Assembly (NCBI GenBank): GCA_965267605.1
Contig: OZ254088.1
Coordinates: 1,364,001-1,428,000, forward strand
Direction of reading: 5' to 3'
Length of the DNA: 64,000 nucleotides
From: G965267605 sp965267605
Lineage (GTDB): Bacteria > Bacteroidota > Bacteroidia > Flavobacteriales_E > Vicingaceae
Shown: positions 34,045 through 43,765 of the stretch, in pieces
How positions within the stretch are numbered: the stretch's first letter is position 1
Layout of the letters: each line of letters opens with the position of its first letter
Notes under the pieces: generated by a model
What the model saw: the letters and a program-made list of their open reading frames with translations, nothing else
Told to the model about the DNA's origin: nothing
Database searches by the model: none
Translations under genes and position numbers: made by a program

Positions 34045-36744
34045 ATGAAGGTGATCAGGGGAATCAATCTGCTATTGGCATGCTTCCTAAGCGTTATCTC
34101 GTACGCACAGGTAGTCAAAGGCAAGCTTACTGACCGCAAGGGCAATCCGCTCCCCTACGCCAGTGTTTACACTAAGCAATCTACCTACGGAGTTTCAACC
34201 AACGGGAAGGGAGATTTCTTTCTTGAGATGAAGCCAGGCAAACACACCCTTGTCTTTTCCTACCTGGGGTATGAGTCCAGTGAACACGTTGTAACGCTCA
34301 CTGCTGGAAAAGTGCACCGCATGGACGTTCAACTCAAAGAGCAATCTACCCAACTGAGAGAGTTTGAAATCGTTGCCAATACGAGAGACCTTGGGAAAGA
34401 AATCATGAGGAAGGTTCGTGATAAGAGGAGAATGTATCTGAACAGCTACGAAGGGTATCACTGTGAAACGTACCTGAAAACTTCAATGGAAAAGAACCTG
34501 GCCAGGCCTAGAAAGCCAAAAGCCAAACCCGATTCACTTTCCAAGACCAGTGTAAAGGATACCCTGCGTACTCCACGACAGATCAAAAGAGATTCGATAC
34601 GCGCAAGAAAAGACTCTATCAGGGCTGTTAGAAAAGCAATGGCGGATTCAATCTACGCCAACGGTGGTAGACCGGATTCCATTAAAGGACCTAACCCTCA
34701 GCCTTCTTCTCTTGAATTAGGAGATTCTACCAAGCGGAAGCTCAATCTTATAGAAGCTTATTCAACTACTTATTTCTCAAAGCCTGGTAAATACAAAGAA
34801 GTAATACACGCCTATCATGATTACGCCAACAGAAATACGGGGTACGTAACCGAAGTAAACATTGGTGTTGAGTTTGGCGAATATGAAATGATACCTCAGC
34901 AGTACATGGCAACGAATCCATATCTGCTGTACGAGGACGTATCCTCTGCAGATTTCAACTTCTATAAGAACCTTATGGAGTTTGAGGCCATTACTCAAAA
35001 ACCGCTCCTATCACCTATTGCAGGCAATGGTTACCTGAGTTACAAGTACGATTACGAAACCGCGTTCTACGAGGGAGATCAGAAAATCTACAAGATCAAG
35101 GTTACTCCACTTTACAAAGGCGAACCATTATTCTATGGGTCCATATTTATAGAAGATAGTACATGGGCGTTACGCGCTGTGGATTTACGCATTAACAAGG
35201 GGACCATGTTCTTTTGTTCTGATTTCCGAATCATTCAGAACTATGAGCGTATTGACACTAACGTTTACCTGCCCGTTAGAAGAGAGTTGTTCTACACCAT
35301 CAAAGAAGGCAGATACGATGTTATTGGGAACACGAGGGTGAACCACAAGGATTACGTCATCAATCCCACCTATACCTCCCGTTTCTTTAAAAATGAGCTG
35401 GTACGGTATGAAGATGACGCATTCGAACGGTCTGCAGAGTATTGGGATAATGCACGGCCTATTACCCTTGATTCCACCGAGCTGCAGTATGTACATAGAT
35501 CAGACAGTATTACAGAATACTACGAGAGTGCTGAATACAAAAGAAAGCAAGACTCCCTGTTCAATCGAATCAACATTTGGACACCGTTTAATGGCCTTGG
35601 GCACAAAAACAGTTTCAAAGGATATACCTGGTACATCTCTGGCATCTTCGAACAGATCAATCCTGTGGGAATTGGTGGATACAGACACCGCTTGCCAGGA
35701 TGGTTCAGTTACAAAATGAAAAACGACATGACCATCGAGATGGATGGATTCATCGACTATGGTTTTAGGAATAAGGATGTGAAGGGTAAGATGGGAATTG
35801 GACTCACCTACCTTCCTAAGAAGTTCGTGAGAACCTTTGTTCGTGCAGGAGAATGGTACGATATGATCAATCCCTATTCTTCCTTCATTCAAGTATTCTC
35901 ACGAAGCAACTACCTGCGTACACGTTCATTGGAAGTTGCACAAAGAATTGAACTGGTCAACGGATTATTCGCAGAACTCACGTTGGACTATTCAGACAAG
36001 AACCCTATCACAGGACTAACACTATCGGAATGGTCTCAAGAAGCTTTCGACACATTAAATGCACCGATTGACTTCCAACGCTATACGAAATCGCAGATTC
36101 AACTGGAACTTAAATACGTTCCCTTTCAGAAGTATCAGATACGCGGGAAGCGTAAGATTCTTAAGGGCAGTGACTGGCCTACATTTCATTTCACTTATAG
36201 AAAAGGACTCAATGGCTTCCTTGGTAGTCAGGTAGATTTCGATTATCTGGAAATTGGAGCCAAGCAAGAGCTACAGCTGGCCCGCTTTGGATCCTCCAGG
36301 TGGAATGTGGAAGCAGGATCGTTTGTAAACAGGAGAAGTCTGAGGCAGGTAGAATGGAATTACTTCAGGGGCTCAGATCAATTGTTCTTCTCCGACCCAC
36401 TTAGGTCGTTTCAGTTGTTAGGGCCAACACTATCTACCTCTACCGAATTCTTCCGAGCCAATTATATCCATCACTTTGAAGGCTCCATCATGAACAAAGT
36501 CCCTCTGTTCAATAAAATGCGCCTGGGATTGGCCGGAGGTGCAGGAACCATTATTATGCCTAGAGACGATTTCAATCATTTCGAACTCTTCGCAGGGGTT
36601 GAGAAGATCTTCAGAATTCGGGAGCAACTCTTTAGGTTCGGAGTTTATGGTGTTACAGCGGATAACAACCTATCCAAAGCTCGTATAACTACCAAGATTG
36701 GGTTGAGTTTCTACAACTCGTTCTCTAAAAGATGGGACTACTAG
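34045..36744 (+). CDS. DUF5686 outer-membrane protein with regulatory-like domain
   Basis: An 899-residue protein with a signal peptide (about 1-22, ending VISYAQ), a carboxypeptidase-regulatory-like beta domain (about 25-105, DRKGNPLPYASVYTKQSTYGVSTN), a long helical and Lys/Arg/Asp-rich section (about 150-230), and a beta-barrel DUF5686 domain to the end. This family is common in Bacteroidota outer membranes and lacks a known role. The ATG at 34045 was chosen over 34012 because it starts the signal peptide. Confidence 0.88.
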   Translation: MKVIRGINLLLACFLSVISYAQVVKGKLTDRKGNPLPYASVYTKQSTYGVSTNGKGDFFLEMKPGKHTLVFSYLGYESSEHVVTLTAGKVHRMDVQLKEQSTQLREFEIVANTRDLGKEIMRKVRDKRRMYLNSYEGYHCETYLKTSMEKNLARPRKPKAKPDSLSKTSVKDTLRTPRQIKRDSIRARKDSIRAVRKAMADSIYANGGRPDSIKGPNPQPSSLELGDSTKRKLNLIEAYSTTYFSKPGKYKEVIHAYHDYANRNTGYVTEVNIGVEFGEYEMIPQQYMATNPYLLYEDVSSADFNFYKNLMEFEAITQKPLLSPIAGNGYLSYKYDYETAFYEGDQKIYKIKVTPLYKGEPLFYGSIFIEDSTWALRAVDLRINKGTMFFCSDFRIIQNYERIDTNVYLPVRRELFYTIKEGRYDVIGNTRVNHKDYVINPTYTSRFFKNELVRYEDDAFERSAEYWDNARPITLDSTELQYVHRSDSITEYYESAEYKRKQDSLFNRINIWTPFNGLGHKNSFKGYTWYISGIFEQINPVGIGGYRHRLPGWFSYKMKNDMTIEMDGFIDYGFRNKDVKGKMGIGLTYLPKKFVRTFVRAGEWYDMINPYSSFIQVFSRSNYLRTRSLEVAQRIELVNGLFAELTLDYSDKNPITGLTLSEWSQEAFDTLNAPIDFQRYTKSQIQLELKYVPFQKYQIRGKRKILKGSDWPTFHFTYRKGLNGFLGSQVDFDYLEIGAKQELQLARFGSSRWNVEAGSFVNRRSLRQVEWNYFRGSDQLFFSDPLRSFQLLGPTLSTSTEFFRANYIHHFEGSIMNKVPLFNKMRLGLAGGAGTIIMPRDDFNHFELFAGVEKIFRIREQLFRFGVYGVTADNNLSKARITTKIGLSFYNSFSKRWDY

Positions 36745-36747
36745 CCT

Positions 36748-36903
36748 ATGATGATTGTCCTGTACATTCTAGGAGCTGTAGCTATCGTCATTACCCTGAG
36801 GTACTTCTACACAGCGGTTCAGTCAATTATCGCCACGCGAAAACGAGACAAAGAAGCACAAGAAGCATGGGAAGAGCTTAAGGAGCAGGATGATCAGAAC
36901 TGA
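36748..36903 (+). CDS. Small single-pass membrane protein, 51 residues
   Basis: Begins MMIVLYILGAVAIVITLRYF, a single membrane helix, followed by a charged helical tail (RKRDKEAQEAWEELKEQDDQN). It starts 3 bases after the DUF5686 stop, so it is probably co-transcribed, and its end overlaps the convergent CoA-binding gene by 10 bases. The family is unknown to me; position and composition support a real gene. Confidence 0.6.
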   Translation: MMIVLYILGAVAIVITLRYFYTAVQSIIATRKRDKEAQEAWEELKEQDDQN

Positions 36904-37247
36904 TCCGTTCGCAACATAACGAGCGTACAAGCGCGTACGGTCTCAATACCTGCATCCATCAAGCGTTTCTCAAATTCCGGATTCTCCGTTCCAGGATTGA
37001 AGATTACGCGCGTAGGCCTTAGGTCCAGGATATACGATTCAAAATTGCTTTGACGTTGCGCGTTGAGGTACAATGTTACCGTATGAAATTCTCCGACTGG
37101 AAGTTCCGTCTGTATCTCTACATCTGCAACCTGCCCTTCACGTAGGCCATGAGCAGTAGTTTCGTGCTCGGCTTCCCGAAGCATACGAATCGCCTTGTTT
37201 GAATATCGCTCAGACTTCAAAGAAGCCCCTAGTACCAATGTTTTCAT
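36894..37247 (-). CDS. CoA-binding domain protein (YccU-like)
   Basis: A 117-residue Rossmann-like protein starting KTLVLGASLKSERYSNKAIRML, with VTLYLNAQRQ and VIFNPGTENPEFE, typical of the CoA_binding_2 family. The usual nucleotide-binding Gly pattern is LGAS here. It is probably cytoplasmic. The gene for the giant repeat protein ends 2 bases upstream of its start, so both may be on one transcript. Confidence 0.85.
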   Translation of the reverse strand: MKTLVLGASLKSERYSNKAIRMLREAEHETTAHGLREGQVADVEIQTELPVGEFHTVTLYLNAQRQSNFESYILDLRPTRVIFNPGTENPEFEKRLMDAGIETVRACTLVMLRTDQF

Positions 37248-37249
37248 CT

Positions 37250-40200
37250 CTACCTACCACCAACACCTATAGTATTGGAATTGTTCTTAGGTGCTGATGG
37301 TTTCACAGTTGGTTTCGTAGGCGTTGTTGGACGCGTGGCTGGCTTTGTCGTCTTCACCGGAGTGGTCGGCTTTGTAGTTGCAGGTTTCGTGGCTGGCTTG
37401 CTCGCAGGCTTGGAACTGCCGCTACTAATCACCTTACCTACATTCTTAATTACACTTGGTGTTGTAGGTTTCGGCTGTGGCTTTGGCTGCGGTTTTGGTT
37501 GCGACACTGGCTTCGTTGGAGCCGGCTTGCTTGGTGCAGGCTTCGTTACCTTAGGAGCAGGACGCGGGGCTGGCCTAGGAACCGGCTTTGGAGCTGGCTT
37601 AGGTTTACCTTCCAATCCACCTGTTCCAGTTGCTGGAACAGGTCTTTTCACCGGACCATTCCTTACACCGCCCGGTGGAGCCATCCTTCTCTGGTTTCCT
37701 CCGCCCGGAGTACATGAGCTAGCCTCGCTCAATGTTACCAGTATAACGCAATCCTGAAGATCGTACCAGCTAACATTGGTCTTGTTCGTACCAAGCTCAA
37801 ATAGGTAGATCGCCTGGTTTGGTTGCAATACCATCTTACCATTCGCAACATACCCAGTCAGGTAAGCTTCAATATTGCTTTGTCCTGCAAATCCTGGCAC
37901 ATTAGGAACAGGATCGTTATGACGCAACACTTTCACAAACGCTGGGTGCGAAGCTGAGCTATACTGGTACGCAGGAGAACTTTGGTTGCTCGGACTGTAA
38001 GATTTCGCTTTAACAGTGATGTTGGTATTCGCTGGATATGTTGATGGCGATTTCCACACGTGCTGATATCCATCGTTCACATCGCTGGAAGTATTGAAGC
38101 CGGCATAGGTTCCAAACGGATCCACGGTGGAGCCACCAAAGTTCACTTGTACCATAACCGGGTAATTCGCTCCAGTACCGCCTACCTTAAGCGCACATCC
38201 CAGTACCTTGACCTCAGCGCAGTAGGTCTTGTTCGGCTTCACTCCGCCACCCCCAATATCGAAGTCGAACGGCTCACACTTGATGGTTACAGAACCCGAA
38301 GCCATTCCTGCCCTGGTCTGTGCTGTTACCGTATAAGTATGTGTTCCAGTGATATTGTCAGTCCATTTTACACGATTGTTTGAGAATGTCCATCCATTAA
38401 ACATTTTACCATCTTTCTTCACCTTGATCTCATTCTGCTTAGCGTTCAATACCTCAAACTCCACTTCTGCAATACAATCGTCATCAGTAAATGGTGAAGA
38501 GCCCGGCTTCTTCAATGTTACCACCGGAGGCGGATCACAAGGCCCCAGGTAATCTCCATGGGCCTGGTGGGCTGGCCAGGCACTCTTAGGAATTGTAATG
38601 GTTTGAGGGTTACCATGATTTCCCGGTGGAATGTGACAAATAGTAATTCTCTCCTCACAGGTTACTGTTCCGCTAGCCGATGCACTACCTCCTGCATTTG
38701 TTACGCTAACTGTATAATTAACTGTGCCTGTAATTGTTTCTTTCCACGTCACCTGATTGTTGCCAAACGACCAGCCTGTGAACGGAGCCCCATTCTTAGT
38801 AACAGTTACTTGGTTAGCGGAACTGATATTCGTTGTTGTGAACTTCATATCAGCCTCGCAGTTAGGGTCCGTATAAGGAGATTGCCCAGGTTTTGTCCTC
38901 ACCACAGTTGGAGGTGGCGGACATGCACCTTGAATTGCTCCTTGAGCCTGATAAGAAGCCCATTGGCTTTGCTTAATCGTCTTGGTCTGCGTATTGTGGC
39001 AGATCGTAATATCTGGATCACAATCAATGATTGCTGTTACGCTTGCAGTTCCACCTGGGGTGGTTGCTGTCACCACATAAGTTGTTTTGCCTGTGATATT
39101 ATCATTCCATGTAATCTGGTTGTTGGCAAAATTCCAGTTCGTAAATGGTGAGCCATTCCTCGTTACCGTAAGCTCATTCCGGCTATTCACGAACTTCGAC
39201 TCAACAATCACATCTGCCTTGCAATTTGGATCCATGTACGGAACCGTAGCTGGCTTCTTCAGTGTAAGAATTGGCCTTGGCGTCATTGAATTCGAACAAG
39301 GCCCTTTCGTTGCCCCTTTAGACTGATAGGTTGGCCACTCGCTTTCCTTAATCTGAACAGCCTTAGGTGAAAGCTGACCTGGTGCTTTGTAGCAGATCCA
39401 AATCAATTTATCACACTTGATCGTGATAGAGGCACTGGCCGAACCTGCCGAATTTGTTCCTGTGATGACATACGTTGAATTCTTCGCAATTTGATCCGTG
39501 AAGACCACCAAGCCATTGGTGTACGTCCACTTGCTCACTGGGAACACTGCGCCATCCTTTTTGATAACCACACCTTGCTTCAGTTTCACGTTGGTTACCA
39601 TAGCCTTAACCGTTTCTGTACAAGTGGTACTCGTGTAAACCGGTCCCTGCGGTTGCGTAATCGTAACCGTTGGCGGCAGCTCCTTGATAGGCTTAGTGTA
39701 GAAAATGCTTGTTGTCGCACTTGCCACGCCTACCCCGTTGTTCACTGTAATAACAACAGGATTTCCACCAGGCTTCAGGTTAGCTGTGAATTGAATGGTT
39801 TGTGTAGCGCTGCTGAATGTGAATGCAGTTAAACCTTGTCCGTTTAAAGTCACTGTAATCTGTGACTTGGTAGAAATGTAAGTAGTGGTTGCCTTTACAA
39901 CATGTGTAGCCTTGTTTGTTGAGAATGGATTCGTGCCCGGATCGGTGATCTTAACGGTTGGAGGCAATACCTTTGGCACTGGTGTGTAGATCACCGTAGC
40001 TGACTTCGAATCACTCCCAGCACTATTTGTTGCCGTAACCGTAAGAACATTGTTCCCTTTGGCAAGTGTACTCTTTAAGGTTACCTGCCCTGTAAGTGTA
40101 TTGAAGCCAAAGTTGCTTTGAGGCGCACCGTTCAGGCTAACTTTTACCTGTGATGCCGTATTTACATTGAGCACCTTTGCTGTCCACGTGAACGGTGCCG

Positions 40201-43200
40201 TCTGAACATTCTTCGGGCTTGTTGACGGATTCGTGATCTTAACAATAGGTGGAACCACTTTAGGCTTAGGCTTCTGGTATATCACCGTTGCGCTCTTACT
40301 ATCTGTTCCCGCACTATTGGTTGCTGTAACCTGCAACAGGTTGCTTCCTAACACCAGGTTGGATGGAAGTGAAACAACTCCCGTTGAAGGTGTAAAGCTG
40401 AAGGTATTGGTCTGCGCGCCATTCAGTTTCACCACGATCTGATTCTTATTGGTAACGTTCAACACCTTCGCAGTCCATGTGAAAGACGCTCCCTGAACAC
40501 TCATTGGAGAGATCAAAGGGTTGGTGATCGTAACCACGGGTGGAAGAACCTTCTCTGCAAGGATCGTAGTACCAGATCTTGTGGCTGAGCCCACCGAATT
40601 GGTAGCCGTTACCTTGAAGATATTGCTTCCCTTAATTAGTGTTGAAGGAAGTGTTACCTCACCTGTGTTAGCGTTGAAGGTATAGTTCGTTACCGTCTGC
40701 CCGTTTCGCTGCACCACCAACTGGTTCTTGTTCGTGATGTTAGTAACAACTGCTTTGAAGGTGTATGCTGCATTATAAACAGTCTTCGGGCTAGGTGAAG
40801 GAGCCGTAATCACCACTGTTGGTGGCAGCAACTTAGGTTGCTTCACATAGTTGATAACCACATTGTCAGAAGCTGAACCTGCTGAATTCGTACCCTTTAA
40901 CGTTACAGAGTTAGATCCCAGTATCAAATTCAATGGCACCGTTACCTGCATCGTATTTGCGTTAAACGTGAAGTTGCTTTGATTAGCGCCATTCACTGTT
41001 AGTTGCAACTGACTCTTCTGGCTGATATTGGTTACCTGGGCGATAGCTGTGTATTGTGCAACCCCTGACTGGGCCGGGGAAACTGACGGCACAATAAACT
41101 TCACTGTAGGAGGATTAACCAACTTAGGCTTGTAAACAATCTGCGTAGACGCCTGAGCCGTTCCATCCTTGTTCGTTCCAATTACCGTAATGTTGTTGCT
41201 ACCCGGCACCAGTGTTAGTGGCAACTGTACCTGCCCGGTTCCAGGAATGAACGTGAAGTTTGTGGTTGTTGCACCGTTCACCTTCACAGTTACCTGGCTC
41301 TTCATGGTTACATACAGCACAGTTGCAAGCGCGTTGTAGTTTGCGCTATACACTGTTTTTGGACTCACCGCTGGAATCTGGAAAGACACTATTGGAGGTC
41401 TCTTCGGAAGCACCGGGGGTGCGTATTCAATCACTGTTGACTTACTATCCTTTCCATACGCGTTTGTACCTGTGATCTTCACCGTATTCGCTCCCTTGAG
41501 CAGGTTAACCGGAATTGAGATCTGTTTGGTACTGGTAGAATATGTAAAGTTCAATGTGATGGAACCATTGATAGACACCACGATGTCTTTGGAAGACTTC
41601 ACATGATGCACCGTACCACTTACCATGAACTGGTTGACGTTCACCTTGTACGGTGATGTAGCCGGTTGCAAAATGGTAACTACTGGAGGCGGACCAGAAT
41701 CCTCGATCTGATATACGATCAGAGTTGCATCCTTTGCAGTTCCATCGGCATTCTTACCCATCAGTTCGAATGCGTTGTTGCCTTTGATCAATGTGGCCTG
41801 ATACTCAAATTCGCCCGTTGTGGTATTGTACTTGAAGCCAGTAATCGATTTTCCATTCTGCTTGAAGTACAGATTCTTGGCATCGGTCACATTCTTCACC
41901 TGAGCCTTAACCAGATAACTACTGTTCTTAACGGTGGCAGGTGATGTTGCAGGATCTGTGAAATTCACCAATGGTGGGTTCTTCGCCTGTACCTGCTTAT
42001 AGAATATCGTCATTTGATCCTGGGCTGTTCCATCCAGATTCTTACCCTTGATCACTACTGAGTTCGCTCCCGGAACCAGAGGGTGTGTTGCAATTACCTT
42101 TTTGGTATTGGCATTGTAAACGAAATCGTAAATACGCTTACCGTTGAACAAGTACTCGATATCAGTCTTACTCCCCACGTACTTAACATCTGTTGTAACT
42201 GTAGTGCTTGGTACGCTTGTGTTGTACGGTCTTGTATTTGGAACAATGATGTTCACGATCGGTGGGCGCTTGTCCGCAAGCTTTCCTCCGCCAACACCAC
42301 CGGAACCAGAACCTCCGCTACCGCCAGAGCCACCGGAACCACCTCCACCAGAGCCGGAACCTCCGCCTCCACCGATGCCTCCGCCAGCTCCGCCACCACC
42401 GGAACCATCCCACTTATCCCAATCGATAGGTTTGCGCCCGAATTGCCATTCAACCGTAAGCCCTACGAAATGCTGAACATCATTCTTGAACAAACCGGTT
42501 CTCGGGGCCTCAAAAGCCTGACCATCCAACTCACTGTGTAGTGGGAACGTCATTTTATGCTCAAAGATCATAGCAAAGCCCTGACCCAGTTGGTATCCAA
42601 TACCATAGCCAAGGGTTGGTGCAAGGATGGAATTTCTTCTTCGGCTGTTAAATCCGTCTGATTCGTATTCACGGTCTCGGATTATTCCACCTCTACCCTG
42701 TCCATCTGCTACGTTATCCCAGTTGTAAGGAGTGTTGCGGTCTTTCTGATCAATGTTGACTTTAGTGCTATAAAGTCCACCTCCACCAAATCCATATAGC
42801 ACGATGCCAGTCTGCTCGCGCAATCTGTTAAGACCAAGTACGAGTTCAGCAGAAGCTTCGTGCGCCAGTGTTGAATGATTGGCGAAATACCTACCACCAA
42901 GAGAGTCCGTAAAGTTTAGTGAAGGATCGTATGTTCCATTCACTGAAGGATCAATGTTTGCTGTGAACGAGGGATCTCTGTCTGCACCTAGAGTCCAGGC
43001 ACATAGATAACGTGCTCGTATATCAACGTGCAGGAAGCGTCCTCTTTTCTTGTAAATGGAGAAGCCGAAATGGCCTCCACCGCCTAACCCGGCCTTGTCA
43101 TCTACATCACTGGTTTGAAATGCACCTCCAAAGCTGGCACCTAGTTGAAATCTACCACCGTTTGTGTGAGTGAATGTATTCTGCCCAAAGGAATTGGGAA

Positions 43201-43252
43201 GAAGAAAAACGATGAGAATGAGCGAAAAAAAGTAGCGTAATTTCCTGTTCAT
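37250..43252 (-). CDS. Giant barrel plus Ig-like repeat surface protein
   Basis: A 2,000-residue protein. Residues 1-24 are a signal peptide (the ATG at 43252 was used; an ATG at 43288 would place 12 polar residues ahead of it). Residues 25-280 have a beta-barrel-like pattern (ASFGGAFQ, GGHFGFSIY, IVLYGFGGGGLY, FVGLTVEWQFGRK). A Gly/Ser-rich hinge covers about 281-322. Thirteen Ig-like repeats of about 90-95 residues run from about 324 to 1660 (PPxVxIxxPxxSP..., NG, GxNxxxxTxTNxxG). Three short CH modules (ICHxP...WPAHQAHG...GPC) lie between the last repeats. An unassigned domain and a Pro/Lys-rich tail (about 1839-2000) end it. There is no T9SS sorting domain. Function is inferred as adhesion or cell-surface structure. 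Confidence 0.85.
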   Translation of the reverse strand: MNRKLRYFFSLILIVFLLPNSFGQNTFTHTNGGRFQLGASFGGAFQTSDVDDKAGLGGGGHFGFSIYKKRGRFLHVDIRARYLCAWTLGADRDPSFTANIDPSVNGTYDPSLNFTDSLGGRYFANHSTLAHEASAELVLGLNRLREQTGIVLYGFGGGGLYSTKVNIDQKDRNTPYNWDNVADGQGRGGIIRDREYESDGFNSRRRNSILAPTLGYGIGYQLGQGFAMIFEHKMTFPLHSELDGQAFEAPRTGLFKNDVQHFVGLTVEWQFGRKPIDWDKWDGSGGGGAGGGIGGGGGSGSGGGGSGGSGGSGGSGSGGVGGGKLADKRPPIVNIIVPNTRPYNTSVPSTTVTTDVKYVGSKTDIEYLFNGKRIYDFVYNANTKKVIATHPLVPGANSVVIKGKNLDGTAQDQMTIFYKQVQAKNPPLVNFTDPATSPATVKNSSYLVKAQVKNVTDAKNLYFKQNGKSITGFKYNTTTGEFEYQATLIKGNNAFELMGKNADGTAKDATLIVYQIEDSGPPPVVTILQPATSPYKVNVNQFMVSGTVHHVKSSKDIVVSINGSITLNFTYSTSTKQISIPVNLLKGANTVKITGTNAYGKDSKSTVIEYAPPVLPKRPPIVSFQIPAVSPKTVYSANYNALATVLYVTMKSQVTVKVNGATTTNFTFIPGTGQVQLPLTLVPGSNNITVIGTNKDGTAQASTQIVYKPKLVNPPTVKFIVPSVSPAQSGVAQYTAIAQVTNISQKSQLQLTVNGANQSNFTFNANTMQVTVPLNLILGSNSVTLKGTNSAGSASDNVVINYVKQPKLLPPTVVITAPSPSPKTVYNAAYTFKAVVTNITNKNQLVVQRNGQTVTNYTFNANTGEVTLPSTLIKGSNIFKVTATNSVGSATRSGTTILAEKVLPPVVTITNPLISPMSVQGASFTWTAKVLNVTNKNQIVVKLNGAQTNTFSFTPSTGVVSLPSNLVLGSNLLQVTATNSAGTDSKSATVIYQKPKPKVVPPIVKITNPSTSPKNVQTAPFTWTAKVLNVNTASQVKVSLNGAPQSNFGFNTLTGQVTLKSTLAKGNNVLTVTATNSAGSDSKSATVIYTPVPKVLPPTVKITDPGTNPFSTNKATHVVKATTTYISTKSQITVTLNGQGLTAFTFSSATQTIQFTANLKPGGNPVVITVNNGVGVASATTSIFYTKPIKELPPTVTITQPQGPVYTSTTCTETVKAMVTNVKLKQGVVIKKDGAVFPVSKWTYTNGLVVFTDQIAKNSTYVITGTNSAGSASASITIKCDKLIWICYKAPGQLSPKAVQIKESEWPTYQSKGATKGPCSNSMTPRPILTLKKPATVPYMDPNCKADVIVESKFVNSRNELTVTRNGSPFTNWNFANNQITWNDNITGKTTYVVTATTPGGTASVTAIIDCDPDITICHNTQTKTIKQSQWASYQAQGAIQGACPPPPTVVRTKPGQSPYTDPNCEADMKFTTTNISSANQVTVTKNGAPFTGWSFGNNQVTWKETITGTVNYTVSVTNAGGSASASGTVTCEERITICHIPPGNHGNPQTITIPKSAWPAHQAHGDYLGPCDPPPVVTLKKPGSSPFTDDDCIAEVEFEVLNAKQNEIKVKKDGKMFNGWTFSNNRVKWTDNITGTHTYTVTAQTRAGMASGSVTIKCEPFDFDIGGGGVKPNKTYCAEVKVLGCALKVGGTGANYPVMVQVNFGGSTVDPFGTYAGFNTSSDVNDGYQHVWKSPSTYPANTNITVKAKSYSPSNQSSPAYQYSSASHPAFVKVLRHNDPVPNVPGFAGQSNIEAYLTGYVANGKMVLQPNQAIYLFELGTNKTNVSWYDLQDCVILVTLSEASSCTPGGGNQRRMAPPGGVRNGPVKRPVPATGTGGLEGKPKPAPKPVPRPAPRPAPKVTKPAPSKPAPTKPVSQPKPQPKPQPKPTTPSVIKNVGKVISSGSSKPASKPATKPATTKPTTPVKTTKPATRPTTPTKPTVKPSAPKNNSNTIGVGGR

Positions 43253-43320
43253 AAGCAATACGTTTCCTCTAGCTGTAGCAGTTATCATGCCAAAAGGAAT
43301 ATTGCCCTAAAAGTATAATA

Positions 43321-43346
43321 AAAAAGCCCCCCGTTACACGGGGGGA
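43321..43346 (-). terminator. Intrinsic terminator upstream of giant gene
   Basis: On the minus strand CCCCCCGT, loop GTA, ACGGGGGG: a perfect 8-bp GC-rich stem, one base, then six T residues. It would stop transcripts entering from the 43390-43698 gene, so the giant gene must start from its own promoter. Confidence 0.85.
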
Positions 43347-43389
43347 CTCTCTTCGTATAGTGTACCGATTCCCTCTCGGTTTATTTGCT

Positions 43390-43698
43390 CTAATACATTG
43401 GATTAGAGGCTACTACAAGCGCATCAATGAATTGCTGCATAGCCTTTACACAATACCTCGAAGAACCGGAAACGGGCGAAAAGGCACGCTCGCTATGGAC
43501 ATGGTAATTCTCTGTGCCTGATATAACCAGATTGTCCGCCCATTCCGGTTGTACATCGCTTCTTAGGATCAGTGACGTTGACCTATTAACCGCTACCTGC
43601 TGACAAGCCAAGTCCACCTTTCCAGACTTAGCTCTCGCATATGAAGAAATGTCACGGATCCAACCTAACGCTAGAATCGATGTTTTTCGAGATTTCAT
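43390..43698 (-). CDS. Hypothetical protein, 102 residues
   Basis: Starts MKSRKTSILALGWIRDISSY and has a moderately hydrophobic start but no clear signal peptide. No motif is recognised. It is flanked on the 3' side by a strong terminator 44 bases away, which favours a real transcription unit; the weak protein composition argues against. Low confidence. Confidence 0.4.
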   Translation of the reverse strand: MKSRKTSILALGWIRDISSYARAKSGKVDLACQQVAVNRSTSLILRSDVQPEWADNLVISGTENYHVHSERAFSPVSGSSRYCVKAMQQFIDALVVASNPMY

Positions 43699-43765
43699 AC
43701 CCCTTTAACACCAAACCCTCAGGATTCCACAAATGGGTTAGAAAAACTTGATCAAACTGGCTGTA

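Noticed and set aside
37275..37757. 160-residue Gly/Val-rich open frame on the plus strand
   Set aside because: It is the antisense shadow of the Pro/Lys-rich tail of the giant minus-strand gene; the composition follows from reversing Pro and Lys codons.
38558..39151. 197-residue plus-strand open frame rich in Cys
   Set aside because: It is antisense to the Ig-like repeats of the giant gene and has no start context or recognisable domain.
38000..42300. Repeated sequence that could look like a CRISPR or DNA-level tandem array
   Set aside because: The repetition is at the protein level (about 90-residue Ig-like repeats) and the DNA copies diverge widely; no short direct repeats with spacers are present.
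42144..42476. 110-residue plus-strand frame with a Pro/Glu-rich stretch
   Set aside because: It is the complement of the Gly/Ser-rich hinge of the giant protein.
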